Part shown: in pieces, positions 52,696 through 60,802 of the stretch
Layout: each line of letters starts with the position of its first letter
Position numbering within the stretch: position 1 is the stretch's first letter
Assembly: GCF_003751635.1 (NCBI RefSeq)
Contig: NZ_RJVI01000001.1
Coordinates: 386,000 to 449,999, forward strand
Length of the DNA: 64,000 nucleotides
Reading direction: 5' to 3'
From: Inmirania thermothiophila
GTDB taxonomy: Bacteria; Pseudomonadota; Gammaproteobacteria; DSM-100275
Translations under genes and position numbers: made by a program
The notes under the pieces: model-generated
Databases searched by the model: none
Seen by the model: only the letters and a program-made list of their open reading frames with translations
What the model was told of the DNA's origin: nothing

Positions 52696-53874
52696 ATGGG
52701 GGCGTCGACACGGCTCGAGCTTCCGCCGCCGTCGCCGGAGGCGGCGGCGCACAGCGCGCGGGTGCGCGAGCGCATCGCGGTCGAGATCGAGGCCGCCGGC
52801 GGTGCCATCCCGTTCCGCCGCTACATGGAGCTCGCCCTCTATGCGCCGGGCCTCGGCTACTACATGGCGGGCACGGAGAAGCTGGGGCCCGGGGGGGACT
52901 TCGTCACCGCGCCGGAGGTCTCGCCGCTCTTCGCCGCGTGCCTCGCGCGGCAGGTGGCGGAGGTGCTGGAGCGGCTCGGCGGCGGCGAGGTGCTCGAGCT
53001 CGGTGCCGGCAGCGGGCGGCTCGCGGCGGGGCTGCTGGCGGCGCTGGAGCGGCTCGGCGCGGCGCCTGCGCGCTACCGCATCCTCGAGGTCAGCGGCGAG
53101 CTCGCGGCGCGCCAGCGCGCCCATCTCGCCGCCGCGCTGCCGGCCTGGCGGGAGCGCATCGTCTGGGCGCGGGGGCTGCCCGAGGCGGGCTTCCGCGGCG
53201 TGGTGATCGCCAACGAGGTCCTCGACGCCATGCCCGTGGAGCGCTTCGAGCGCACCGCCGAGGGCGTGGTGGAGCTCGGCGTGCGCCGCCGCGGCGAGGG
53301 CTTCGCGTGGACGGCGCTGCCGCCCGCGGAGGATCTGGCGGCGGCGGTGGCGGGGATCGAGGCCGCCTGCGGGCGGCTGCCTGCGGGCTACCGCTCCGAG
53401 CGCAACCCGCAGCTTGCCGGCTGGGTGGCGGCCCTCGGCGAGATCCTGGAGGCGGGGGTGGTGCTGCTCGTCGACTATGGCTATCCGCGCTGCGAGTACT
53501 ATCATCCCGAGCGCGCCGACGGCACCCTGCGCTGCCACTACCGCCATCGCGCCCATGACGATCCCTTCCTGCTGCCGGGGATCCAGGACATCACCGCCCA
53601 CGTGGACTTCACCGCGGTGGCCGAGGCGGCGGTGGCGGCGGGGCTGGAGGTCGCGGGCTACACCACCCAGGCGCAGTTCCTGCTCGCCACGGGGCTGGCC
53701 GAGCTTGCCGCCGAGGCCGCCGACGCGCTGACCCGGGCGCGGCGGGCGGCCGAGGTCAAGCGCCTGGTGATGCCGTCGGAGATGGGGGAGGCGTTCAAGG
53801 TGATGGCGCTTGCCCGCGGGATCGAGGGGCCGCTGGGCGGCTTCGCCCTGCGCGACCTGCGCGGGCGGCTGTGA
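52696..53874 (+). CDS. SAM-dependent methyltransferase, MidA/NDUFAF7 family
   Basis: 392 residues. PF02636 family: IPFRRYMELALYAPGLGYY, GPGGDFVTAPEVSPLFA, VLELGAGSGRLAAGLL (SAM motif), VVIANEVLDAMPVERF and DYGYPRCEYYHPERADGTLRCHYRHRAHDD are all present in abbreviated view. The mitochondrial member methylates an arginine of complex I subunit NDUFS2; bacterial roles are unproven. ATG 52696 follows GGCAGGAGGG. Confidence 0.92.
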   Translation: MGASTRLELPPPSPEAAAHSARVRERIAVEIEAAGGAIPFRRYMELALYAPGLGYYMAGTEKLGPGGDFVTAPEVSPLFAACLARQVAEVLERLGGGEVLELGAGSGRLAAGLLAALERLGAAPARYRILEVSGELAARQRAHLAAALPAWRERIVWARGLPEAGFRGVVIANEVLDAMPVERFERTAEGVVELGVRRRGEGFAWTALPPAEDLAAAVAGIEAACGRLPAGYRSERNPQLAGWVAALGEILEAGVVLLVDYGYPRCEYYHPERADGTLRCHYRHRAHDDPFLLPGIQDITAHVDFTAVAEAAVAAGLEVAGYTTQAQFLLATGLAELAAEAADALTRARRAAEVKRLVMPSEMGEAFKVMALARGIEGPLGGFALRDLRGRL

Positions 53875-53888
53875 CGGGAGGCGGAGGC

Positions 53889-54584
53889 ATGTCGGGAGGC
53901 ATCGAGGAGACCCGGGCGCTGCTTGCGCGCCACCACCGCGACGGGCGGCGCTTCGCCGAGCTCATGAAGGCGCACTTTGCGCAGCGCTACGACGAGGCCT
54001 TCTGGGCCGAGTGGGCGCGCTGGATGGAGCCGGTCCTTTCGGACCCACCCACGGTGCTGGATCTCGGCAGCGGGCCGGGGCTGTTCCTGCGCGCCCTGGT
54101 GGAGCGCTACCCGGGGGCGCGGGCCATCGGCGTCGAGTGCGCCCCCTACATGCTCGACGCCGCGGGCGAGCTGCCCGGCGGCTGCGAGATGGCGCGGGAG
54201 GACCTGCACGACCCCCACCTCCCCCTCGCCGACGGCAGCGTCGATGCCGCTCTGGCCTCGGTGGTCCTGCACGAGATGAACCAGCCGGTGCGGGCGCTGC
54301 AGGAGACGGCCCGGTGCCTGCGGCGCGGCGGGCGGCTGATGGTGCTGGAGTGGGTGCGGGTGCCGCTGCGGCGCTACCTGGAGGAGGAGGGGCATCTGCC
54401 GGCGGCCTTCGACCCGGCGACGCCGGCGGCGGAGCTCGCCGACATCTTCGTCCACTTCGTGGAGCACAACCGCTACACGGTGGAGGACCTGGAGTACCTG
54501 CTGCAGCGCACGGGCTTCGCCGTCCTCGAGCGGGTGCTGCTGCGCGGGGGGCGCTTCGTCCGGCTGGTGGCGGAGCGGCGCTGA
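53889..54584 (+). CDS. Class I SAM-dependent methyltransferase, substrate unknown
   Basis: 231 residues. SAM fold with VLDLGSGPGLFLRALVE, an acidic VECAPYMLD after strand 2, and LASVVLHEMNQPVRALQETARCL followed by LMVLEWVRVP. The C-terminal part (FVHFVEHNRYTVEDLEYLL) resembles ubiquinone/menaquinone-type methyltransferases but gives no specificity. GGAGGCGGAGGC precedes ATG 53889, so the GTG at 53871 is not used. Its TGA overlaps the uppP ATG by 1 nt. Confidence 0.85.
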   Translation: MSGGIEETRALLARHHRDGRRFAELMKAHFAQRYDEAFWAEWARWMEPVLSDPPTVLDLGSGPGLFLRALVERYPGARAIGVECAPYMLDAAGELPGGCEMAREDLHDPHLPLADGSVDAALASVVLHEMNQPVRALQETARCLRRGGRLMVLEWVRVPLRRYLEEEGHLPAAFDPATPAAELADIFVHFVEHNRYTVEDLEYLLQRTGFAVLERVLLRGGRFVRLVAERR

Positions 54585-55381
54585 TGGAGCCGCTGCAGGT
54601 CGCGGTCCTGGCGCTGCTGCAGGGCTTCACCGAGTTCCTGCCCATCTCCAGCTCCGCCCATCTCATCCTGGTGCCGGTCCTGACCGGCTGGCCCGACCAG
54701 GGGCTCGCCTTCGACGTCGCCGTGCACGTGGGCACGCTGGCGGCTGTGCTCGCCTACTTCCGCGACCGCCTGCGGCCCCTGCTGGCGGGGTGGTGGAGCT
54801 CGCTGCGCGGGGAGGGGCTCACGGCCGAGGGGCGGCTCGCGTGGGCGGTGATCCTCGGCACGGTGCCGGTGGGGCTTGCCGGGCTCGTCTTCGGGGACCT
54901 GGTGGAGACGCGGCTGCGCTCGCCGCTGGTGATCGCGCTCGCCACCGTCGGCTTCGGGCTCCTGCTGGGCTGGGCCGACCGGCGCGGCGGCGGCGCGCGC
55001 GACGAGGGGCGGCTGACCTGGCGGGACGTGGCGGTGGTGGGCTGCGCCCAGGCCCTCGCCCTCGTTCCCGGCACCTCGCGCTCGGGCATCACCATCACCG
55101 CGGGGCTCGCCCTGGGGCTCTCCCGCGAGGCGGCGGCGCGCTACTCCTTCCTCCTCTCCATCCCGGTGATCGTGCTCGCGGGCGGGCTCAAGACGCTGGA
55201 GCTCGCGCAGTCCGGCGATCCGGTGCCGTGGGGTGCGCTGCTCGCCGGGGCGGGGCTTTCCGCGGCCAGCGCCTATCTCTGCATCCGTATCTTCATGGCC
55301 TGGATCGAGCGCGCGGGGATGATGCCCTTCGTCCTCTACCGCCTCGCCCTGGGCGGGGTGCTGCTGGCGGTGTTCGCATGA
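54584..55381 (+). CDS. uppP: Undecaprenyl-diphosphate phosphatase
   Basis: 265 residues, about seven membrane helices. Recycles the lipid carrier for peptidoglycan and O-antigen and confers basal bacitracin resistance. LQGFTEFLPISSSAHLIL contains the (E/Q)xxxE and SSS elements; PGTSRSGITITAGLALGLSR is the PGxSRSGxT catalytic motif. Start shares one base with the preceding stop; overlaps the VanZ gene by 4 nt. Confidence 0.97.
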   Translation: MEPLQVAVLALLQGFTEFLPISSSAHLILVPVLTGWPDQGLAFDVAVHVGTLAAVLAYFRDRLRPLLAGWWSSLRGEGLTAEGRLAWAVILGTVPVGLAGLVFGDLVETRLRSPLVIALATVGFGLLLGWADRRGGGARDEGRLTWRDVAVVGCAQALALVPGTSRSGITITAGLALGLSREAAARYSFLLSIPVIVLAGGLKTLELAQSGDPVPWGALLAGAGLSAASAYLCIRIFMAWIERAGMMPFVLYRLALGGVLLAVFA

Positions 55382-55767
55382 CCCCGGCCGGCCTGCGCGC
55401 GCTGTGGCGGGCGGCGGGCTGGGGCCTGGTGGCGCTGGTGGTGTGGCTGTCGCTGACGCCCGAACCGGTGGCGGCGGGCAACGACAAGCTGGGCCATCTC
55501 CTCGCCTACGCCGCGCTCATGGGCTGGCACGTGCAGCTGCACCCGCGGCGGTGCCGGGCCGGGCTGGCGGCGGTCTTCGTCGCCCTGGGCGCCGTCCTGG
55601 AGCTGCTGCAGGGCCTCGGCGGGGCGCGCGCGGCCGAGTGGGGTGATCTCGCCGCCGACGCCGGCGGGGTGGCGCTGGCCTGGGCGGGCGCGGCGCTGGG
55701 GCTCGACCGCGTGCTGGCGGGCCTCGAGGGGCGGCTCGCCGCGGCTCAGCGGGCGGTGCGGCGGTAG
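55378..55767 (+). CDS. VanZ-like membrane protein
   Basis: 129 residues with three or four membrane helices. [11 protein letters not shown] and the [16 protein letters not shown] motif (DKxxHFxxY-like) identify the VanZ/teicoplanin-resistance-related family, of unclear function in Gram-negatives. Coupled to uppP by ATGA overlap, suggesting an envelope role (inference). The last 22 bp overlap the convergent cca gene. Confidence 0.82.
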   Translation: MTPAGLRALWRAAGWGLVALVVWLSLTPEPVAAGNDKLGHLLAYAALMGWHVQLHPRRCRAGLAAVFVALGAVLELLQGLGGARAAEWGDLAADAGGVALAWAGAALGLDRVLAGLEGRLAAAQRAVRR

Positions 55768-56972
55768 GCGGCGAGCGCGCGCAGGCGCGCCAGCCGCAGC
55801 GCTGCGCCCAGCTCCGGGCCGCGCAGGCCGCGCGCGAGGAGGGGGTGCGGGGAGACCGCGGCCGCCGCCTCGCGCGCCCCGCGCAGGTAGTCCGCCTGGG
55901 GGTAGGGACGGTCCTCGAGGCCGGTGCGGCCGCGGGCGTCGGCCTCGCAGGCGAGGACGAAGCGCTCGAGGCGCTCCGGGCGGCGCAGGGCGTCGAGCCG
56001 CTCGAGGGTGTCGAGGAGGGTCGCCGGGCGCAGCGCCGGCGCGTCGTGGCAGCGCCCGTGCAGGCGCGCGGCGAGCATGCCCTCGTCGCGGTACTCGCGG
56101 GGGGCGCGCAGGCGGGTGCAGAGCCGTTCCACGAGGCGGGCGCCGCGCACCTCGTGGCCGTGGTGGGCGGGCCAGCGCGCGGGCGGGGTGGTGCCCTTGC
56201 CGAGGTCGTGCACCAGGGCGGCGAAGCGCACCCGGGGGTCGTCGCTGAGGCGCGCCGCCTGCGCCAGCACCAGCTCCGTGTGGAGACCGCAGTCCACCTC
56301 CGGGTGGTGCTCGGGGGGCTGGGGCACGCCGTAGAGGCGGTCCACCTCGGGGAGGATGCGGGCGAGCGCGCCGCAGGCGCGCAGGGCCTGCAGGAAGGCC
56401 TGCGGCGCCGGCTCGGCGAGCGCCTTCGCGAGCTCCGCCCAGACCCGCTCCGGCACCAGCGCATCCACCTCGCCCCGCGCCACCATCTCGCGCATGAGGG
56501 CCAGGGTCTCGTCGGCGATGCGGAAGCCGAGGGGCGCGTAGCGGGCGAGGAAGCGGGCCACGCGGAGGATGCGCACCGGGTCCTCCACGAACGCGGGCGA
56601 GACGTGGCGCAGGATGCGCGCCTCGAGGTCGCGCCGGCCGCCGTAGGGGTCGATGATGCGCCCGGCGGCGTCTCGGGCCATGGCGTTGATGGTGAGGTCG
56701 CGCCGCGCCAGGTCCTCCTCCAGGGTCACGTCCGGGGCGGCGTGCACGGCGAAGCCGCGGTAGCCGGGGGCGGTCTTGCGCTCGGTGCGCGCGAGGGCGT
56801 ACTCCTCGCCGGTCTCGGGGTGGAGGAAGACCGGGAAGTCGCGGCCCACGGGGCGGAAGCCGCGCCGGATCATCTCCTCCGGCGTCGCCCCCACCACCAC
56901 CCAGTCGCGCTCCCGCACCGGCCGGCCCAGGAGCTGGTCCCGGACCGCGCCGCCGACGAGATAGACCTCCAC
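55746..56972 (-). CDS. cca: Multifunctional CCA tRNA nucleotidyltransferase
   Basis: 408 residues. Adds or repairs the 3' CCA of tRNAs. Class II poly(A) polymerase-like head: [14 protein letters not shown], the metal Asp pair [20 protein letters not shown] and [15 protein letters not shown]. The C-terminal HD domain ([26 protein letters not shown]) carries the phosphohydrolase activity of the long gammaproteobacterial form. GTG 56972 gives the normal start. Confidence 0.96.
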   Translation of the reverse strand: MEVYLVGGAVRDQLLGRPVRERDWVVVGATPEEMIRRGFRPVGRDFPVFLHPETGEEYALARTERKTAPGYRGFAVHAAPDVTLEEDLARRDLTINAMARDAAGRIIDPYGGRRDLEARILRHVSPAFVEDPVRILRVARFLARYAPLGFRIADETLALMREMVARGEVDALVPERVWAELAKALAEPAPQAFLQALRACGALARILPEVDRLYGVPQPPEHHPEVDCGLHTELVLAQAARLSDDPRVRFAALVHDLGKGTTPPARWPAHHGHEVRGARLVERLCTRLRAPREYRDEGMLAARLHGRCHDAPALRPATLLDTLERLDALRRPERLERFVLACEADARGRTGLEDRPYPQADYLRGAREAAAAVSPHPLLARGLRGPELGAALRLARLRALAAYRRTAR

Positions 56973-56988
56973 CGCGCCGCGGCCGCCC

Positions 56989-57966
56989 TCAGCGGCGGGC
57001 GAGGCGGCGGAAGTCCGAGAGCCGCCCCCGCCAGGTGCGCCGGGCGAGGTAGGCGGGCACCACCGCCTCGACGCTCGCCGGCGGGCCGCCGAGGATCGCC
57101 GGCCACGGCCCCTCGCAGGTACTCGCGACCTGGAGCGAGAGGTAGTTGTCGTAGGTGAAGGGCTGGCCCGGCAGGCGCTCGAGGATGCGTGCCTGGAGCC
57201 GCGAGAGGGCGTCGGGCAGGCCCAGGATCAGCCGGCGCACGCCGAGGGTCCGGGCGGTGAAGCGCACCAGCTCGCGCAGGGTGTAGGTGCGCGGGCCGCA
57301 GAGGTCGTAGGCCGCGCCCGCCGTCTCCGCCTCGGCGAGGGCGGTGACGAAGGCCTGGGCGACATCGCCCACGTAGACCGGGGCGAGGCGCGCCTCCGGA
57401 CAGGCCAGGGGGAAGACCCCGGGCGAGAGGCGCAGCAGGGTGGCGAAGCGGTTGAAGAAGCGGTCGTCGGGGCCGAAGATCACCGAGGGGCGGAAGACGG
57501 TCACGGCAAGCCCCTCGGCCTCGCGCACGACGCGCTCGCCCTCGCCCTTGGTGCGCAGGTAGCGGCTCTCGCCGCGGCCGGCGTTGAGTGCGCTCATGTG
57601 CAGCAGGCGCGGCACCTGCGCGGCGCGGCAGGCGGCGACGAGCTTGCGCGGCAGCTCCACGTGGACGCGGCGGAAGCCGGCGCCGTCGCGCGCAGGGTCG
57701 TTGAGGATGCCGACGAGGTTGACGGCGGCGTCGCAGCCGGCGAGGAGCCGGGTCAGGGTCGCCTCGTCGTGGACGTCGGCCTCCACCAGCTCCAGCACCG
57801 GCTCGGTGTAGTTGCCGTTGCCCGCGGGCTGCGGCAGCAGGTCGCGATGGCGGTGGGGGTGGCGGGTGGGCACGACGAGCCGGTGCCGCCCCCGCAGCAG
57901 GCGCGGGATCAGGTGGCGGCCGACGAAGCCGGTGCCGCCCAGGATGCAGATGCGCATGGGCCTCAT
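56989..57966 (-). CDS. NAD(P)-binding protein, complex I NDUFA9-like
   Basis: 325 residues. Atypical [39 protein letters not shown] and the lone YLRTKGEGE (YxxxK). This pattern matches the NDUFA9 / nucleoside-diphosphate-sugar epimerase-like group found widely in proteobacteria, where the function is unknown. GGAGGGCGACC precedes ATG 57966 (57957 is the second choice). Runs in the same direction as cca, 16 nt apart. Confidence 0.87.
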   Translation of the reverse strand: MRPMRICILGGTGFVGRHLIPRLLRGRHRLVVPTRHPHRHRDLLPQPAGNGNYTEPVLELVEADVHDEATLTRLLAGCDAAVNLVGILNDPARDGAGFRRVHVELPRKLVAACRAAQVPRLLHMSALNAGRGESRYLRTKGEGERVVREAEGLAVTVFRPSVIFGPDDRFFNRFATLLRLSPGVFPLACPEARLAPVYVGDVAQAFVTALAEAETAGAAYDLCGPRTYTLRELVRFTARTLGVRRLILGLPDALSRLQARILERLPGQPFTYDNYLSLQVASTCEGPWPAILGGPPASVEAVVPAYLARRTWRGRLSDFRRLARR

Positions 57967-58067
57967 GGTCGCCCTCCGGAAAGGGGTGGTCGGCGCCGAT
58001 TGTACGGGAATCGGGGCGGTGAGGGGGGCCTTCGGCGGGGGGCGGCAGCCGCTATACTGCGGGCGCC
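57967..58067. promoter_or_regulatory. Divergent spacer with two -10 boxes
   Basis: For the minus strand TACAAT (complement of 57999-58004) lies 33 nt before the NDUFA9-like ATG, with a normal ribosome site. For the plus strand TATACT (58053-58058) lies 9 nt before the TauE-like ATG at 58068, predicting a 3-nt leader. No convincing -35 for either. Confidence 0.45.
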
Positions 58068-58868
58068 ATGACGGCGCTCGCGCTTCTCGCCTATCTCGCC
58101 GCCGGCGCCCTCGCCGGGGTCCTCGCCGGGCTGCTGGGGGTCGGCGGCGGCATCGTCATCGTCCCGGCGCTGCTGGTGCTGCTGGAGGCGCAGGGGGTGG
58201 CGCCGGAGCTCAGCATGCACATGGCGGTGGGGACCTCCCTCGCCACCATCCTCCTCACCTCGCTCTCCTCGGTGCGGGCCCACCATCGTCGCGGCGCCCT
58301 GCGCCGGGAGCTTGTCGCCGCCATGGCCCCGGCCATCGCGGCGGGCGCCCTCGCCGGGGCGGGGCTCGCCGACGCCCTGGCGGGGGCGGTGCTGCGCCGC
58401 ATCTTCGGCGCCTTTCTCCTGCTGGTGGCGGCGCAGCTCGCCCTCGAGCTGGTCCCCGCCGGGCGGCGGCAGGTGCCGGGGCGAGGCGTGCTGGCCGCCG
58501 CCGGGGGGGTCATCGGCGCCGTCTCGGCGCTGCTCGGCATCGGCGGGGGCAGCCTCACGGTGCCGTTCCTGGTCTGGCGCAACGTGCCCGTGCACGAGGC
58601 GGTCGCCACCTCCGCCGCCTGCGGCCTGCCCATCGCCGCCGCCGGGGCGGCCGGGTTCGTCTGGGGCGGCTGGGGGGAGACGGGGCTGCCCCCGTGGAGC
58701 CTCGGCTACGTCCACCTGCCGGCGCTCGCCGGGATCGCCCTCGCCAGCGTGCCGGCGGCGCCCGTGGGGGCGGCGCTCGCCCACCGTTGGCCGGCCGCGC
58801 GGCTGCGCCGCATCTTCGCCGCCTTCCTCGTCGTGGTGGGCCTGCGGATGCTGTTGGGAGGGGGATAA
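58068..58868 (+). CDS. TauE/SafE family anion permease
   Basis: 266 residues, about eight membrane helices in two similar halves: [21 protein letters not shown] and [19 protein letters not shown] (the GxGGG...VP repeat of PF01925). Family members export sulfite, sulfoacetate or take up organosulfur compounds. Lying 116 bp upstream of sat-aprBA on the same strand, sulfite or sulfate transport is a reasonable guess. No Shine-Dalgarno is evident. Confidence 0.9.
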   Translation: MTALALLAYLAAGALAGVLAGLLGVGGGIVIVPALLVLLEAQGVAPELSMHMAVGTSLATILLTSLSSVRAHHRRGALRRELVAAMAPAIAAGALAGAGLADALAGAVLRRIFGAFLLLVAAQLALELVPAGRRQVPGRGVLAAAGGVIGAVSALLGIGGGSLTVPFLVWRNVPVHEAVATSAACGLPIAAAGAAGFVWGGWGETGLPPWSLGYVHLPALAGIALASVPAAPVGAALAHRWPAARLRRIFAAFLVVVGLRMLLGGG

Positions 58869-58900
58869 GACCCCCTTATGCAGGCAGAGGAAATACCTGT

Positions 58901-58929
58901 TTGGCACCATTCCGGCGCCCCCCTAAGGT
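58901..58929 (+). promoter_or_regulatory. Promoter of sat-aprBA
   Basis: TTGGCA (58901-58906), a 17-nt spacer and TAAGGT (58924-58929), in a locally AT-richer patch. Initiation near 58936 gives a leader of about 49 nt containing the hairpin at 58937-58956. Confidence 0.55.
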
Positions 58930-58936
58930 TTTGTTC

Positions 58937-58956
58937 CCCCGGGGGCCTGCCCGGGG
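58937..58956 (+). promoter_or_regulatory. Leader hairpin before sat
   Basis: CCCCGGG (58937-58943) and CCCGGGG (58950-58956) make a 7-bp all-GC stem with a 6-nt loop at the very 5' end of the predicted mRNA. It could stabilise the transcript. The ribosome site (GAGGGAGGGG, about 58967-58976) is free. Confidence 0.4.
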
Positions 58957-58984
58957 AGGTGAGGCCGAGGGAGGGGTAGACGCG

Positions 58985-60199
58985 ATGAGCCTGGTGCCGC
59001 CGCATGGAGGGGGATCCCTCAAGCCGCTGCTCCTCGAGGGCGAGGCGCTCGCCGAGGAGCGCCGCCGCGCCGAGACGCTGCCGCGGGTGACGCTGAGTTC
59101 GCGCGAGGCCGGCGACCTGATCATGATGGGCATCGGCGGCTTCACGCCGCTCGAGGGCTTCATGACCCGGGCCGACTGGGAGGGGGTGTGCGACGGGATG
59201 CGCATGGCCAACGGCCTCTTCTGGCCCATCCCCATCACGCTGTCCACGGACCGGGACACCGCCGACGGGCTCAAGGAGGGGCAGGACGTCGCCCTCTACG
59301 ACCCCGAGCGTGACGAGATCCTCGCCACCATGACGGTCACCGAGCGCTACACCATCGACAAGGCGCACGAGTGCGCGACGGTGTTCCGGACCACCGACCT
59401 CGAGCACCCGGGCGTGAAGATGGTGATGGAGCAGGGCGAGGTCAACCTGGCCGGGCCCGTGCGGGTGCTCTCCACCGGCGGCTTCCCGGAGAAGTACGGG
59501 GCGCTCTTCAAGACCCCGGCGCAGACGCGGGCGGTGTTCGAGGCCAAGGGCTGGACCACGGTGGCCGCCTTCCAGACCCGCAACCCCATGCACCGCTCGC
59601 ACGAGTACCTGGCGAAGATCGCCATCGAGGTCTGCGACGGCGTGCTGATCCACTCGCTGCTGGGCAAGCTCAAGCCCGGCGACATCCCGGCCGAGGTCCG
59701 GGCCCGCGCCATCGATGCGCTCATCGAGCACTACTTCGTCAAGGACACCGTGGTGCAGGCGGGCTACCCGCTGGACATGCGGTATGCCGGTCCGCGCGAG
59801 GCCCTGCTGCATGCGCTCTTCCGCCAGAACTACGGCTGCTCGCACCTCATCGTCGGGCGCGACCACGCCGGGGTCGGCGACTACTACGGCCCCTTCGACG
59901 CCCACAAGATCTTCGACGAGATCCCGGCCGATGCGCTGGTGACCAAGCCGCTCAAGATCGACTGGACCTTCTGGTGCGACCGTTGCGAGGGGATGGCCTC
60001 GATGCGCACCTGCCCGCACGGCGAGGAGGACCGCCTGCTGCTGTCGGGCACGAAGCTGCGCAAGATGCTCTCGGAGGGCCAGCCGGTGCCGGATCACTTC
60101 AGCCGCCCGGAGGTCCTGGCGATCCTGCGCGAGTACTACGAGGGGCTTGCCGAGCACGAGCGCGTGGAGGTGAAGCTGACCGGCCACTCGGCCCGCTGA
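58985..60199 (+). CDS. sat: Sulfate adenylyltransferase (ATP sulfurylase, dissimilatory)
   Basis: 404 residues. In sulfur oxidisers it converts APS and pyrophosphate to ATP and sulfate. Active-site motifs [11 protein letters not shown] (197-207) and [14 protein letters not shown] are present; [18 protein letters not shown] carries the Cys/His zinc-site pattern of dissimilatory homo-oligomeric Sat. Not the assimilatory CysDN type and lacking a fused APS kinase. ATG 58985 after GAGGGAGGGG. Followed by aprBA. Confidence 0.96.
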   Translation: MSLVPPHGGGSLKPLLLEGEALAEERRRAETLPRVTLSSREAGDLIMMGIGGFTPLEGFMTRADWEGVCDGMRMANGLFWPIPITLSTDRDTADGLKEGQDVALYDPERDEILATMTVTERYTIDKAHECATVFRTTDLEHPGVKMVMEQGEVNLAGPVRVLSTGGFPEKYGALFKTPAQTRAVFEAKGWTTVAAFQTRNPMHRSHEYLAKIAIEVCDGVLIHSLLGKLKPGDIPAEVRARAIDALIEHYFVKDTVVQAGYPLDMRYAGPREALLHALFRQNYGCSHLIVGRDHAGVGDYYGPFDAHKIFDEIPADALVTKPLKIDWTFWCDRCEGMASMRTCPHGEEDRLLLSGTKLRKMLSEGQPVPDHFSRPEVLAILREYYEGLAEHERVEVKLTGHSAR

Positions 60200-60209
60200 G
60201 GGCCGACGG

Positions 60210-60233
60210 CGCCCGGCCCGCGAGGGCCGGGCG
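60210..60233 (+). repeat. Strong hairpin between sat and aprB
   Basis: A 10-bp all-GC perfect stem, CGCCCGGCCC / GGGCCGGGCG, with a GCGA tetraloop (a GNRA loop, 60220-60223), starts 10 nt after the sat stop. No T-run follows, so it is more likely an RNA-stability or processing element than a terminator. Confidence 0.65.
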
Positions 60234-60271
60234 GGTGTACCTCGAGGTGACCACAAACGGAGACGCTGACG

Positions 60272-60742
60272 ATGCCAACCTACGTCCGTACCGACAAGTG
60301 CGACGGATGCAAGGGTCAGGACAAGACCGCTTGCATGTACATCTGCCCCCACGACCTCATGCGCCTGGACAAGGACGGCTCGGAGACCGGCTGGGCGATG
60401 AAGGCCTACAACCAGGAGCCGGAGCAGTGCTGGGAGTGCTACTCCTGCGTCAAGATCTGCCCCCAGCAGGCGATCGAGGTCCGCCACTACGCCGACATCG
60501 TCCCCATGGGTGCGTCGGTGCAGCCGCTGCGCGGTTCGGACTCCATCATCTGGACCATCAAGTTCCGCAACGGCACCATGAAGCGCTTCAAGTTCCCCAT
60601 CCGCACCACCCCCGAGGGCTCCATCGAGCCGTATGCGGGCAAGCCCAAGGCGGATCTGTCGCGCATCGACCAGCCGGGCTTCTTCAACAACCCCGACGGC
60701 CCGGTCAAGCCCGGCGATCGCAGCCAGCTGATCCGGGTCTGA
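60272..60742 (+). CDS. aprB: Adenylylsulfate reductase beta subunit
   Basis: 156 residues. Electron-transfer subunit with two [4Fe-4S] clusters: CDGCKGQDKTACMYICPHD with four ligands and CWECYSCVKICPQQAI with four. The C-terminal tail (about 110-156, ending in SQLIRV) wraps around AprA in known structures. In this setting it accepts electrons from sulfite oxidation to APS. ATG 60272 follows ACGGAGACGCTGACG. No aprM precedes it. Confidence 0.97.
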   Translation: MPTYVRTDKCDGCKGQDKTACMYICPHDLMRLDKDGSETGWAMKAYNQEPEQCWECYSCVKICPQQAIEVRHYADIVPMGASVQPLRGSDSIIWTIKFRNGTMKRFKFPIRTTPEGSIEPYAGKPKADLSRIDQPGFFNNPDGPVKPGDRSQLIRV

Positions 60743-60756
60743 GCAGGCCCCGCAGC

Positions 60757-60772
60757 GCCGGCCGCGGCCGGC
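60757..60772. repeat. Perfect 16-bp palindrome between aprB and aprA
   Basis: GCCGGCCGCGGCCGGC, a perfect palindrome in the 60-bp gap. As RNA it would be a stem with almost no loop, so a DNA-level site or a processing signal is possible. Ribosome site for aprA (GAGAGGGTGA) is downstream and free. Confidence 0.45.
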
Positions 60773-60802
60773 AGGGAAGGACAAGACGAGAGGGTGACAT
60801 CC

